From the NCBI GenBank assembly GCA_016617855.1, contig JAECUM010003670.1:62001-126000 (forward strand): a stretch of 64,000 nt of DNA, written 5' to 3'. Each line of letters begins with the position of its first letter. Positions within the stretch are counted from its first letter, which is position 1. The position numbers were made by a program, and so were the translations under genes. Below the pieces are notes generated by a model. The model saw nothing but the letters and a program-made list of their open reading frames with translations. It made no database searches and was not told the DNA's origin. Shown in pieces: positions 1 through 10,620 of this stretch. The stretch is from Megalonaias nervosa. Taxonomy: Eukaryota; Mollusca; Bivalvia; Unionida; Unionidae.

Positions 1-33
1 CTCATTGACACACACATGATTTCTTATTTGCAG

Positions 34-124
34 GAGGAATTCAAACAGACAGAGAGCAGATGAGCAGTTAGAACGGTTGAGGGACCAACTTCTGCTGCAA
101 CAGTTTCTGCAGGAATGTGATGAG
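34..124 (+). CDS. SPTBN1: Beta-spectrin exon W1: start of spectrin repeat 10
   Basis: The exon runs from acceptor ttatttgcag to donor GAG|gtatgt. It is 91 bp, begins by completing a codon and ends in phase 0. It encodes the linker and first half of helix A of repeat 10, ending LLLQQFLQECDE. This heptad pattern followed by LRDWL in the next exon is typical of a spectrin helix A. The exon is the first visible; its 5' partner lies outside the window. An alternative acceptor a few bases downstream (ttcaaacag) cannot be excluded. Confidence 0.88.
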
Positions 125-989
125 GTATGTACATGCCTATGTTGAATTTAGGAATTAACGGTATTATTGAGATCACCATCAGTAAATCCCATTATGTGTC
201 TGATCATGAGATTACATTTAACAATTTTTGCACTAATATGCTGGCCACAAGTCGTATTAGAGGGGTAGCCTCTGCATTTACATTTGAACAAAACTCCCCA
301 ATGCCTAGCAATCCTGGCCATATAAAGCAGTGGCCACGTGGGGTGCGGTGGTGGCGCTGTTCAAGAAGGGGACCACTGCACAGCATTGAAAAAATGTTCC
401 TTCCAGTTAGAGGCATAGTTACATTGTTATTAATGGTAATGAAATGGCAGATAAAGCAGCTGGAACTGCCATGCAGTCACCCATTTCTAAATGAAAAATC
501 CCGTAGAACGACTTAATACATTGCGTTCATCAGAATGTTTAATAGGCAAAGTGTACAGTATGAAAACTCCATAAAAAGGCCTCATAACACTAGACCCATC
601 ATTGGAGTGTGGCATCCCTTGAAGGGAATGCAGAGTGTATCAACTTAGCTCAGTGAGACTCAATGTTTTTTTTAAAAGTAACTTGGAATAAAGAACTTTA
701 TGATTCTGCTTGAGAAGATCTTAAATATTTTGAGGATATGTGGTTTACCTATAAAAAAAAATTGTTGGCCATGTATTTTAAGGATTTTATATTTTTTGCC
801 TATATTTTGTATACATCTTACAGAACATTAAAATCTTACCTCTTATATTTTATCTTTTACTTCAGATATACATTTATTTGGAAAGGTTTGTTTGTCTAAA
901 GTTTGTGTGCAATTTTTCATTTTTATACTTCATTCAGACTTTTGATCAGCTCCATGTAGCCATTATTGTGCAGAAGTGCTGTTAAATAC

Positions 990-1022
990 ATACACATATA
1001 CATACATACATACATACATACA
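990..1022. repeat. CATA microsatellite
   Basis: A run of cata/tacata units, imperfect at its 5' side and perfect for about 20 bases at the 3' side. Confidence 0.9.
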
Positions 1023-2001
1023 TGAACATTGGTAATAATTTTTACTAGGGTTAGTAGCCAACATTTAGCATCACATTATAATTTTGGATCTACCAACCCG
1101 TAAACATAAGGACTTGTGAATGTTAAAGAAATTATCTGTTTGAGGTTTTATTAAATAATTAAAATTTAATGTCATTGCTCATTATTGTCAGAGATGTATA
1201 TAATGTGTAGTTTCTTCATACTTTGTGTTGGAATAGAAGAAGAGCACATTGTTCAGTAGACAGGGTAAAACTACAATGCAAAATGTACTGTTCATCAGTA
1301 ATTAGCTAATATTGACACTGAAATATTACAACATCAGATTAGTTGTTTTGGTAATGATTGAGGCTTTGTATGCTTCTCTTGGAGATCATTTTATATGGAA
1401 AAGTAGTCCTTTAAACACTTGTCAGTTATAGATGTATTGTTGTCAAGTCGGTGTTAGTTGGAAGCAGGATGTAGCATTCATTTTTCTGCTGTGTTATTGT
1501 TTTGGTTAAAGTTTTTCAACAGTGCTTTCATCATAAGGCTTGACATGAAGGTCTGAGCCTTTTTGCCCTCTATAGCTTTCTATATCTAATGGCTTGGGTA
1601 CTACAGTGCTGTTGATCAGTCTATATGCATGTCTTTGTGATTCGTATATGGAGTTCTGGTCGTACATGGGAATACAACATGTATGGTTTGTACTAGCAAA
1701 GAATTGCCACATTGGAATATAATAAATTCTCTAACATAAGGAATATATCATTGAATGATTCAGAACAATAAAGAATCACTGCATTGGAATAAAAGAAAAC
1801 CTGCAACACTGAAGTTTTTAGTAATGATGCTTTATTTGTGAGCTGCTTAAGGTGTTGATTCACCTTTAAACTTTTTATATACAGCACAAAAGTTTTGTTT
1901 GTATTTATGTTTTGAACTGTTTCTCTAATACCATGCCATTTATGTGTCTGTTGTGAAATAGTCACTGGTATATCTACAAGACAGATGTTTAAATTATATA
2001 A

Positions 2002-2326
2002 TGGGTAGCCATAAAGTGGCTCGTGAGCTGCATGTGGCTCATGCAAGCCTCGGGTCCAGCTCTTGTGACGTACCTAAAATAATTTTATTTTTTTTTTTTT
2101 TTAAATTTTATTTATATCAAAATTTGCTGAATAACACTGAATAATGTTCAGAAAAGATATTTATATTACCATTACTCTTCACAAATTATTCCCACTTTGT
2201 CACAAGTTCTCTATTCTTATCTTCATATTTATGTTTTCTAGATGTTTACAAAAATGTATGGATGTCTCTTTCCAATATTGCCTCCAGTATTGTGGCTACC
2301 AAAGGTTGTCTAGTTGGGCACCCCTG
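2002..2326. mobile_element. Non-autonomous hAT-like element (MITE)
   Basis: The right end, inverted, begins CAGGGGTGCCCAACTAG, a typical hAT terminus. The left end holds a motif common in hAT MITEs (tggctcgtgagctgcatgtg, then cctcgggtccagctcttgtg). The flanks form a near-perfect 8 bp target duplication, ttatataa on the left and ttatttaa on the right. The left terminus itself is degraded (atgggtagcc), so the left boundary is approximate. It contains no transposase frame. Confidence 0.5.
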
Positions 2327-2399
2327 TTATTTAACTCATTGATCCTCTTGTTGCATTGATGAAAATATTTGCCCTGCTTGGGATTAAAATTAGATTGTG

Positions 2400-2885
2400 G
2401 TAACTACTGTTGATAAGCTATTCTGTTTTAATGGGTGAAATTTGAAATTTGTTTATTAGCATCCATGAAGCAGCTGAATTATCATTGATCTCATATTGTA
2501 TTAACAAGACTTATTCACTGAGATGTTTTATTAATGCATAGCTGCATGGCTGGCTCCGTGAGGTAACTACTGTTGATAGTTATTCTGTTTTAATGGGTGA
2601 AATTTGAAATTTTTTTATTAGCATCCATGAAGCAGCTGAATTATCATTGATCTCATATTGTATTAACAAGACTTATTCACTGAGATGTTTTATTAATGCA
2701 TAGCTGCATGACTGGCTCCATGAGGTAACTAACTACTGTTGATAGTTATTCTGTTTTAATGGGTGAAATTTGTTTATTAACATCCATGAAGCAGCTGAAT
2801 TTTTTTTGATCTTATATTTTTTTAACAAGACTTATTTACTGAGATGCTTTCTTAATGCATAGCTGCGTGACTGGCTCCATGACAA
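2400..2885 (+). repeat. SPTBN1: Threefold tandem repeat (~162 bp unit) spanning the acceptor of exon W2
   Basis: The three units are 2400-2562, 2563-2724 and 2725-2885. Each runs from gtaactactg through an identical intron 3' end (tgcatag) into the first 21 bases of exon W2. Only the third unit continues into the real exon. In units one and two the exon start is followed directly by gtaact, so each looks like a 21-base microexon with both splice sites. The units differ by few substitutions, so the triplication is fairly recent. Confidence 0.92.
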
Positions 2886-3009
2886 GATGGCTGCGGCTCA
2901 AGATGAAACGTACAGAGATGCCAAGAACCTTCACAGCAAATACCTGCGTCATCAGGCATTTGAGAGAGAAATTGCTGCAAACAAGGATAGGCTTTACAGG
3001 CTGCAGCAG
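2863..3009 (+). CDS. SPTBN1: Beta-spectrin exon W2: repeat 10, helices A-B
   Basis: The exon runs from acceptor tgcatag to donor CAG|gttagt. It is 147 bp, phase 0 to 0. It starts LRDWLHDKMAAAQDETY, which carries the conserved helix-A Trp and the AAQDE stretch between helices A and B, and continues into helix B (YLRHQAFEREI). The exon sits in the third of three tandem units, so two decoy copies of its acceptor and first seven codons lie upstream. Confidence 0.93.
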
Positions 3010-3772
3010 GTTAGTATCGACAAAATCAACTTGTACAGAAGTTTTTTTTAAAAGGAAAGAAGTAAATCATTTCTATTCTTGGTAGGCTTTATTTGTTTAA
3101 TTTATGATACTTAGTCTGGCAAATGAAAGTTGCTGTTAATAAAAATGTTTCTGGCAGCTTACATTTGCAGAGGTAGTAAATTTGATACTTTTGCACCATC
3201 CAGTTTTTGCAAAAGGCATTGATCATAGTCGACCTGCTTTATATTGCTTTAGATTATTAAAAGTTTTAAGAATATTGTCATGTCATTTCACACTCTTGTT
3301 TGTATAAACTAAACTTGTTTTTATCTTCGAGTATTTAAATCATGCAACCTGAAATTTGGTCACCTGTTTGTTTTGGTTATAGTGTCATGTCATAAACATT
3401 TTATATCACTTCAGCATACTGTTATTTCATATATCCAATATGTTCCCAGATCCCATTAACGTTAGGGAAATAAACTCCACTACTTCTTGAATCAGCCCCT
3501 TCCAGTTCAACTTTTGTGTTTACCCATCTAAATAACATGCAGACAAGGGGAAGAAACTATCACAAAGTATCTGCCCTTTCTGCCACTAGATGTAACCATA
3601 TTCCAGATGTTTAACAGTTTAAATTTCCTGTATGCTATGATCAACATTGCATCCTCCATTGATATCCATCAAGATGCTCTTTCATTTTGCCCATCGATCA
3701 GAAAGTGTGATACAGTATTGTTAATTAAGGCTTCCGCAAGGTTTTGTTGACCTTAGTTGCGATTTTTTGTTG
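3010..3772 (+). other. Intron sequence before the LTR element
   Basis: AT-rich intron DNA. I see no gene, RNA or recognisable repeat here. Confidence 0.7.
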
Positions 3773-4678
3773 TGTTACGTGACAAGGGCTCGTACTCAGT
3801 AACAAAGAAAAGAGTGAAAGCCAACAAGCTTTGTATATTTTAACAAAATAATTTATTTCCCTAGAAAACAATATAAAAATTGGTAAATAGGACTTATGGT
3901 TTGTGAATATAATCCAAAATTTAATCCTAAGAATGAAAACTACAGGTCCTATCACTAACAGGTTTGAATCTCAACGACATACAAATATGGAAGGCGATGA
4001 CGTCAGATGTGGTCCATGTACGAATATCAACAATTCCTCAACTGAATCACAGTTTTTGTTTCCGAATAATTCCAGAATAAATTTCCATGAATATCTTTCA
4101 GAATTTTTTATAAAAAAGTCAACTTGTTGAGTTTCCAGGAGAACAAATTATTAAATCCAAAAATCAGATGAAAAACAAACAATCTGGCAACAAATAAAAA
4201 AAACCCACCACGTTCCTTCAAGCTGTTAAAATGACTCTGACAGAAAAATATTAAGAAGGCATATTTAAACCCCAAAAACTTCATTTCAGTCTCACGAGAT
4301 GGGTCATGTGGTCTCTTACTACAAGAGATCTATCACGTACACCAGTGTAGCCCCACTTAAGAACCAATAATAAAAAAAAAAAACATTTACACATGGTGAT
4401 CACGCAATCAAAGTATGGCCTTGATACTGACCAATCATTTTAACTTCCTGTTTACGAACTTCCCAACCCAAGACGAACTAGGTTAACTAAAAATAATTCT
4501 CATCTAACACGTTTTACGTCTTAGATAAACAACATTTACTAAAAGAAAATATCGAATTACTGAAAAAGAATTTCGAATCCCTGCAATAATCATTAAAGTA
4601 AAATGTAATGAAACAAAAATAAAATAAAAAAGAATTTTAAAACTAACACACAAGCAATTTAATTACATATACATAACA
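3773..4678 (-). repeat. Left LTR (3' LTR of the minus-strand element)
   Basis: It matches 9702-10616 over nearly its full length. The boundary is set by TGTTACGT at the left, ATAACA at the right, and a minus-strand polypurine tract (tatggggggaag, 4679-4690) just inside, which marks this as the downstream LTR of the element. Compared with its partner it has scattered substitutions and lacks about 20 bases near 3960. The insertion is therefore not brand new. Confidence 0.93.
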
Positions 4679-4690
4679 CTTCCCCCCATA
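4679..4690 (-). other. Polypurine tract of the LTR element
   Basis: The minus strand reads tatggggggaag directly before the downstream LTR. This is the expected place and composition for the plus-strand priming site of an LTR retrotransposon. Confidence 0.75.
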
Positions 4691-4785
4691 AAGAAAAAAG
4701 AAAGATTTATATAATAAAGCTTTCTTTTTACCATATGTAAATTATACATGAGGTAAACAAAATTACATAAGAAAATTCTTATGAA

Positions 4786-5562
4786 TTATGTAAAGTGTAT
4801 ATGAAATAATATTTCTATACACGGGGAAAGTGCATCTGCAATCAAATTGTCTTTTCCTTTGATGTGGGGGCCCTGAGTGGCCGAGTGGTCTAAAGTGCTG
4901 TCTGTTACGGATCACTGCCATCTCACCTCTATCTGCATGGGTTCGAGTCTCGGATTCGGCCAATGTAGATATGTGAGAAAGCTTGCCAGTAGCTTCTCGT
5001 GGGTCGGTGGTTCTTTCCGGGGTTTTCCCGGGTTCTTCCTCCACCAATAATACTGGCTGCCATGTATAGCCTATCGTGTGCTGAAAAATGGCATTAAGCC
5101 CTATAACAACAACAACAACAATCTTTGATGTGCCTGATGTTGAGATTATACTCTTGCAAAAACAAACTCCACCTTAATAATCTTTGATTTTTATTTTTCA
5201 TCTTGTCGATGCAAGTAAGAGGGTTGTGACCACTATACACAACAACCGGAGAAGGAGCTGAGCTAATGTAAACTTCAAAATGTTGTAATGCCAATATTAA
5301 AGCCAAACATTCCTTCTCGATTGTTGAGTAATTTCTTTGGTGCTTATTTAATTTCTTAGAGAAATAGCACACTGGGTGATCAATACCATTGCTGTCTTCT
5401 TGAATCAGTACTGCTCCAACCCCAACATCACTTGCATCCACAGACAATTTAAAAGACTGATTGAAATTTGGAGCTGTTAGAACTGGCGCTCTTTTGAGTA
5501 TGACTTTTAACCTATGAAAAGCTTCCTGTCATTTTTCGGTCCAGAGAAACTTGTTTCTCTTA
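4786..5562 (-). pseudogene. Retrotransposon RNase H remnant, split by a SINE
   Basis: The minus-strand frame from about 5447 shows the RNase H start SVDASDVGVGAVLIQ with its first Asp, the EKECLALILAL helix with the catalytic Glu, and the stretch after it. Where the family has a third catalytic Asp (before HNPL) this copy has Gly (YSGHNPL). The frame is cut by the SINE at 4867-5122. Beyond it the same domain's end is recognisable (KGKDNLIADALS) down to a stop at 4786-4788. A frame break near 5560 separates this part from the reverse transcriptase. It is a defunct domain. Confidence 0.88.
4867..5122 (+). mobile_element. SINE family A, copy 1 (tRNA-derived), inserted in pol
   Basis: The head resembles a tRNA with a box A (TGGCCGAGTGG) and a box B (GGTTCGAGTCT). 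The body has a typical stretch ending in gccctataacaa and a (CAA)n tail. Perfect 10 bp target duplications CTTTGATGTG flank it at 4857-4866 and 5123-5132. It splits the RNase H end of the LTR element, so it arrived after that element. Confidence 0.93.
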
Positions 5563-6483
5563 CTAGACAAATTTGTCAGGTTCAGCAAGATTAGAAAAAT
5601 TGGAACAAAACTTTCGATAGTATCCGGCCACACCCAAAAATCGCATTAATTGCTTTTTACTGACAGGCACAAGAAAACCAGAGATAGCCTTCATCTTAGC
5701 ATCAATAGGTTTAACTTGACCATGTCCCACAATATGTCCTAGAAAAGTTACACAAGCACGGCAGAACTCACTTTTAGATAAATTGATTGTCAAATTAGCA
5801 TTAGTGAGTCTTTCAAAGAATTTCCGAATCGTGGCTAGATGTCCTTTCCAGGTGTTGTTGTAGATGATGATATCATCAATATAAGCATTACAATTATCTA
5901 GACTGGAAGTAATCATATTCATCAAGCTTTGAAACGTACTTGGAGAAACCTTCATCCCAAACGGCATTACTTTATATTGATAGAGTCCATCTGGAGTCAC
6001 AAACGCTGAAATTTCTTTCGCTCTTTCCGTAAGTGGAATTTGCCAAAAGCCTTTCAGAAGGTCAAATTTGGTGACGTACTTCGCATTTCCAATTTTATCA
6101 ATACAATCATCGATCCTTGGTAATGGAAATGAATCTGTTTTTGTCACGCTGTTCACCTTCCTATAATCAGTGCACATACGGAAAGTTTTATCCGGTTTCG
6201 GAACAAGTGTGCATGGTGAACTCCAATCACTTTTACTGGGCTCTATGAAATCGTTCTCCAACAAATACTGAATTTCCTTTTTCAAGTATTCCTGTTTGAG
6301 AGGGTTCATCCTGTATGGGTGTTGTTTCACAGGTTCTAAATCTACAATTTCAGCGTCTTGAAAAATTTTGTTTGTCCTCGTAGGAATATCCGGAAACAAA
6401 TGCTCATATTCGAATAATAACTGTTTAAGTTCATTTCTTTCTTGTTGTTGCAAATGTAAAAGTTTCTGGTCTAGATCTTTCAT
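5563..6483 (-). pseudogene. Retrotransposon reverse transcriptase, Ty3/gypsy type
   Basis: The longest intact piece of pol, 306 residues on the minus strand. It shows the standard blocks: SSPCTLVPKPDKTFRMCTDY, LPRIDDCID, KFDLLKGFWQIPL, the KVMPFGMKVSPSTFQ block, the active-site YIDD followed by IIIYNNTWKGH, and FLGHIVGHG. Residue blocks place it in Ty3/gypsy, not copia. The frame ends in a stop after NLAEPDKFV, and the link to RNase H needs a frame change. It probably makes no product. Confidence 0.93.
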
Positions 6484-6638
6484 AATTTCCGAATTCCGAA
6501 GATTTGTTGTTCCAAGATCAACAGTGTCCAGTTGAATTTCTTCACTTAAATCCTCAGCTTGTGGGACAGGTACAACTAAATTAATTATATGATTTACTTG
6601 GCTATCTCTTTCAATATACTAGTACTCCATTAATTTAT

Positions 6639-7504
6639 TTAGACGAGAGTACTGTTATTGTAATTTAACTCATTCATTTTCTTCTTTACTTTGTTAGGGC
6701 CGTAAAATCTAACTTGAAGAAAATTTTGAAGAATGAGCAAGAGAGAATGAACTCTATTACAGGACTCAAATATTCTCTCAAGTAAAGTTTTGTGAAACCA
6801 TAGTTTCACTTTTGACTTGAATTGCGAAGTGCCAAATTCAAGCATAACAAGCTGGAAAATTCCAGACATGAAATTTGACCTTTGACCTGATTGAACAGAT
6901 TTAGGAAGGCCAAATTGAGTAAAAAAAACTTTATCAAAGCTTTTACTATAGTATTCCTCAAAGGAATTGCCTCTGGGAATGTTGTTGACGCACACATAAT
7001 GGTCAACAAATATTGGTTGCCTGACTTGGTTTTAGGTAAGGGACCAACACAATCTACCATAATTCTGCTAAATGGTTCGTCAAATGCAGGAATTGGTTGC
7101 AGATGAGCCATAGGTATCTTTTGATTGGGTTTTCCTACCATTTGACAAGTATGACAAGATCTACAAAATTTACAGACATCACTTTTGATTTTTGGCCAAT
7201 AAAAGTGAGTCAGGATCTTGTTATAAGTTTTATTTATCCCTAAATGACCAGCCAGAGGAGTTTCATGGGCCAAACTAAGTATTTCCAGTCTGTAAGATTT
7301 TGGAACTACAATCTGATAGTTCAGTGACCACTCGTCATTAGCAGGTACCTCGGGAGGTCTCCATTTCTCATAAGAATTCCATTTTTTTAATGAAATAACA
7401 GACAGGTACTTCAGTGGCTTCAGTTTCACTAATGGCCCTCTGAAACAAACAGGAGATTTCAGGATCTTTTTCCTGTTCGACGACAAGTGATTGTTGTTTA
7501 TCAC
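6639..7504 (-). pseudogene. Retrotransposon integrase remnant, upstream of the RT
   Basis: On the minus strand a zinc-binding HHCC region (HETPLAGH, then CKFCRSCHTCQ) precedes the core domain with the first catalytic Asp (IMVDCVGPLPKTKSGNQYLL). A frame break near 6990 shifts the remainder. Where the second catalytic Asp is expected, the copy reads QSGQRSNFMSG, that is Gly instead of Asp. The third catalytic residue is not visible in frame. The key point is position: integrase lies between protease and reverse transcriptase. Confidence 0.88.
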
Positions 7505-7710
7505 CCTGATTAGATAAAAGAGAATGAGTATCTAAAAGAGGATCACTGTGATCAGTACCTTTCAATTGATCCAAATTAGAAGTGAAAGTGACCTCATCAA
7601 TAGCCTGACCAGTACATGTGTCAGCTAAAGGAATATATTCTTTATCAAAATTATTCTCAAGAGCTTTCTTTGACATAGCTCTAGTAACTGCACAAGCTGG
7701 ATATAACTTT

Positions 7711-8097
7711 TTAGTGATCACAACCCCCTTTTTCAATAGGATCAACTTTCTGATCCAAAGAAGGCTTGTCACTTACAAGTGGATTAACCACAACCTTGTC
7801 TCCAGCTAGGTCATTGTCTAGCAACAAATGAATGCCCTCAGTCGGTAAGTTAGACACAATACCAACTGTCACAGGTCCTGAAACTAAGTCTGATGACAAA
7901 TTTACAGAATAGAGAGGAACATTAACAAAGCCGCACTCTACTCCCTGAATGAGAACACTCTCATTAGAAGAGGACTTCTCAGAAGAAGGCAAAATACCTG
8001 ACACTAAAAGACTCTGAGAAGCTCCTGTATCCCATAAAATTTTAATAGGGATAGGATTGGCCGAATCATTCAAGAGTGATATAGAACCCTTCGACAT
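7711..8097 (-). pseudogene. Retrotransposon aspartic protease remnant
   Basis: The minus-strand frame contains ILWDTGASQSLLVSG, the D-T-G-A active site of retropepsins preceded by a short hydrophobic strand. The frame overlaps that of a downstream spacer (7368-7772). It sits between the Gag zinc knuckle and the integrase, as expected for a pol polyprotein. Confidence 0.85.
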
Positions 8098-8114
8098 GAA
8101 TGGTTCATAATTCT

Positions 8115-9584
8115 CTATAATAAAATCAGACTGGGGTTTATGAGACTCAACAAATGTATTGCTTTCAATACATGACCGTGACCTTGACCTCTTAGAAATA
8201 AGGCATTTGGGATAGGTCTATCTTGATTCAGATGCCTATATTTCAACTTGAAGCAATCAGAAATGACGTGTCCTTTTTTTCTTGCAATAGGTACACATAG
8301 GCAGAGACAAGGATTTTGAATCAAGTTCGTCAGTAGCTTGATTTTTAGAAGTTGTGCCAGATTAAATTTTAGAAAGAGTCGTATTAGGCTGAAATACCTT
8401 TCTACCAGTAGACTGCTGAGTGAATGATTTGCCTACAACAGGAACTTTATGAGTTAAAGAATACTCATCAGCAGCAATAGCAGCATTTTCCGAAGTTTCA
8501 ATCTTATGCTCTTGAAGATGATTCTTAATGTCATTAGGAACACAGTTTTTGAACTCTTCCAAGTAACACAAGTTGTTCAAGACTTTCATAATCATGTTCA
8601 ACTTTCTTGGCTAAGCACCATCTCTTAAATAACTTCTTTTTCTCTAGCAAATTCAACATAAGTATGTCCAGCATCTTTTTTATAGTTTCTGAATTTTTGC
8701 CGATAAGCCTCAGGGACTAATGCATAACCCCTTAAGATGCATTCCTTAACCAAATCATAATCAGAACTCTGTTGTACTGACATTGAATGGTAAATATCAC
8801 TAGCTTTACCAACTAGTATACATTGTAGTCGCTGAGTCCAATACTCCCTTGGCCATTTCAAATGTTCTGCAACTTTTTCAAAACAAGGAAAATATTTGTC
8901 TACTTCCTTTTCTCTAAAAGGGGGAACTACCCTAATATTTTTTGTAAAATCAAAACTTGAATCTGTATGTGAATTGGAGTCGTGCTTGCCACTTGCCAGC
9001 TCAAATTCTTTCATTCTAAGTTGAAATTCCCTTTCATCCTTCTCTCTTTGTAATTGTAACTGTTTATCTTTCTCCTTCTCCTGTCTCTCTCTCTCCTCTT
9101 TCTCAAATTGTAATTGTTTATCTTTCTCCTTCTCCTGTCTCTCTTTCTCCTCTTTCTCAAATTGTAATTGTTTATCTTTCTCCCTCTCCTGTCTCTCTCT
9201 CTCTTTTTCCTTTTCTTCAAATTGCAACTGCATTTGTTCTTTCTCTTTCTGAAGCTCGAGCTTCCTTAACTCTACTTCCATTTTGTATTTCATTTTTAAT
9301 TCCATTACTTTAATGTCAGTGTCTGTCATAGACTTACTGACTGATGCCAAAACACTTTTATCAAAAATATTTTTCCCCACCAAATATTGGATCAAAATAT
9401 TTTTAATTGCTTGTTTCGTTAAGGAAGATTTAGCTTCAGAAAGATGGTACTTTCTGGCAAGTTCAAGCAACTCATCTTTTTTCAGACTATCCAACTGCTC
9501 CTGAGTTGGATTAGAAACAAATATTTCCACTTTTGATGACATTGTAAATGAAAGCCAGTTTTTTTCCCTTAAGATTTCACACAA
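8115..9584 (-). pseudogene. Retrotransposon Gag with coiled coil, SCAN-like capsid part and zinc knuckle
   Basis: The minus-strand frame 9584-8625 (319 residues; its probable start MSSKVEIF is at about 9542) begins with a SAP-like segment (LKKDELLELARKYHLSEAK). It continues with a long Lys/Glu/Arg/Gln-rich coiled coil made of tandem EKEKDKQLQ-type units (about 9020-9240), then a capsid-like part with AYRQKFRNYKKDAGHTYVEF, a pattern close to the SCAN domain of vertebrate zinc-finger proteins. Two frame breaks near 8620 move the rest into 8601-8362. A CX2CX4HX4C zinc knuckle can be read at about 8250-8300 across a one-base slip in an A run. The gene is broken. Confidence 0.85.
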
Positions 9585-9701
9585 AATGTAAAATAGTACT
9601 TGGGATTTAGAAACTAGGGGAATTTAAATTTCAAAAAACAATTTTCTGAAATATTTGAACCAAAATTCATATATCCAAGGACGAGCAACCCAATTTTCTC
9701 C

Positions 9702-10616
9702 TGTTACATGTAGGCTCGTACAAATGTAACAGAAGAAAAGAGTGAAGTCAACAGGCTTTGTATATTTTAACAAAACAATTTATTTCCCTAGAAAACAATA
9801 TAAAAATTGGTAAATAGGACTTACGGTTTGTGAATATAATCCAAAATTTAATTCTAAGAATGAAAAATACAAGTCCTATCACTAAATAGTTCTATTAGAA
9901 TCCAGGTTCAAATCTCGACGACATACAAATTTGGAAGGCGATGACGTCAGATGTGGTCCATGTATGAATATCAACAATTCCTCAACTGAATCACAGTTTT
10001 TGTTTCCGAATAATTCCAGAATAAATTTCCATGAATATCTTTTAGAATTTTTTATAAAAAAGTCAACTTGTTGAGTTTCCAGGAGAATAAATTATTAAAT
10101 CCAAAAATCAGATGAAAAGCAAACAATCTGGCAACAGATAAAAAAAACCACCTCGTTCCTTCAAGCTGTTAAAACGACTCTGACAGAAAAATATTAAGAA
10201 TGCTTATTTAAACCCCCAAAACATCATTTCAGTCTCGCAAGATGGGTAATGTGGTCTCTTACTACAAGAGATCTATCACATACACCAGTGTAGCCCCACT
10301 TAAGAACCAATAATAAAAAAAAAACATTTACACATGGTGATCACGCAATCAAAGTATGGCCTTGATACTAACCAATCATTTTAATTTCCTGTTTACGAAC
10401 TTCCCAACCCAAGACGAACTAGGTTAACTAAAAATAATTCTCATGTAACACGTTTTACGTCTTAGATAAACAACATTTACTAAAAGAAATTACCGAATTA
10501 CTGAAAAAGAATTTCGAATCCCTGCAATAATCATTAAAGTAAAATGTAATGAAACAAAAATAAAATAAAGAATTTTAAAACTAACACACAAGCAATTTAA
10601 TTACATATACGTAACA
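9702..10616 (-). repeat. Right LTR (5' LTR of the minus-strand element)
   Basis: Partner of 3773-4678, with the same ends (TGTTACAT ... GTAACA). The element interior begins at 9701 and below; I could not assign the primer-binding sequence there to a specific tRNA. GTTG follows at 10617-10620, matching the four bases before the left LTR. Confidence 0.92.
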
Positions 10617-10620
10617 GTTG

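Larger units (their letters stand above)
125..2862 (+). other. Intron between W1 and W2
   Basis: The intron is AT-rich and non-coding. It holds a short CATA microsatellite (about 990-1022), a hAT-like MITE (2002-2326) and a threefold tandem repeat at its 3' end (2400-2885). A patch at about 250-420 is clearly richer in G and C than its surroundings, but I recognise no gene or repeat in it. Short open frames at 127-516, 204-416 and 1506-2046 have no recognisable protein character. Confidence 0.8.
3773..10616 (-). mobile_element. LTR retrotransposon, Ty3/gypsy class with Gmr1-type domain order, inactive
   Basis: Two long terminal repeats (3773-4678 and 9702-10616) flank coding remnants that read on the minus strand as Gag, protease, integrase, reverse transcriptase and RNase H. 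The ends are TGTTAC/ATAACA type and the flanks share GTTG (3769-3772 and 10617-10620), a probable 4 bp target duplication. The reverse transcriptase is clearly gypsy-like, yet the integrase is upstream of it, as in Ty1/copia; established knowledge assigns this combination to the Gmr1 group. The copy is inactive: several frameshifts, altered catalytic residues and a nested SINE. It lies antisense to the host gene in the W2-W3 intron. Confidence 0.9.

Noticed and set aside
127..516. 129-codon open frame that starts just after exon W1.
   Set aside because: It begins in the intron after a good donor (gtatgt) and has no spectrin character.
4867..5000. tRNA gene-like sequence with boxes A and B.
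   Set aside because: It is the head of a SINE with target duplications; four related copies exist. The same holds for the SINE B heads.
3773..10616. An active or intact retrotransposon.
   Set aside because: Frame breaks in Gag and pol, Gly in place of catalytic Asp in integrase and RNase H, and a SINE inside pol.
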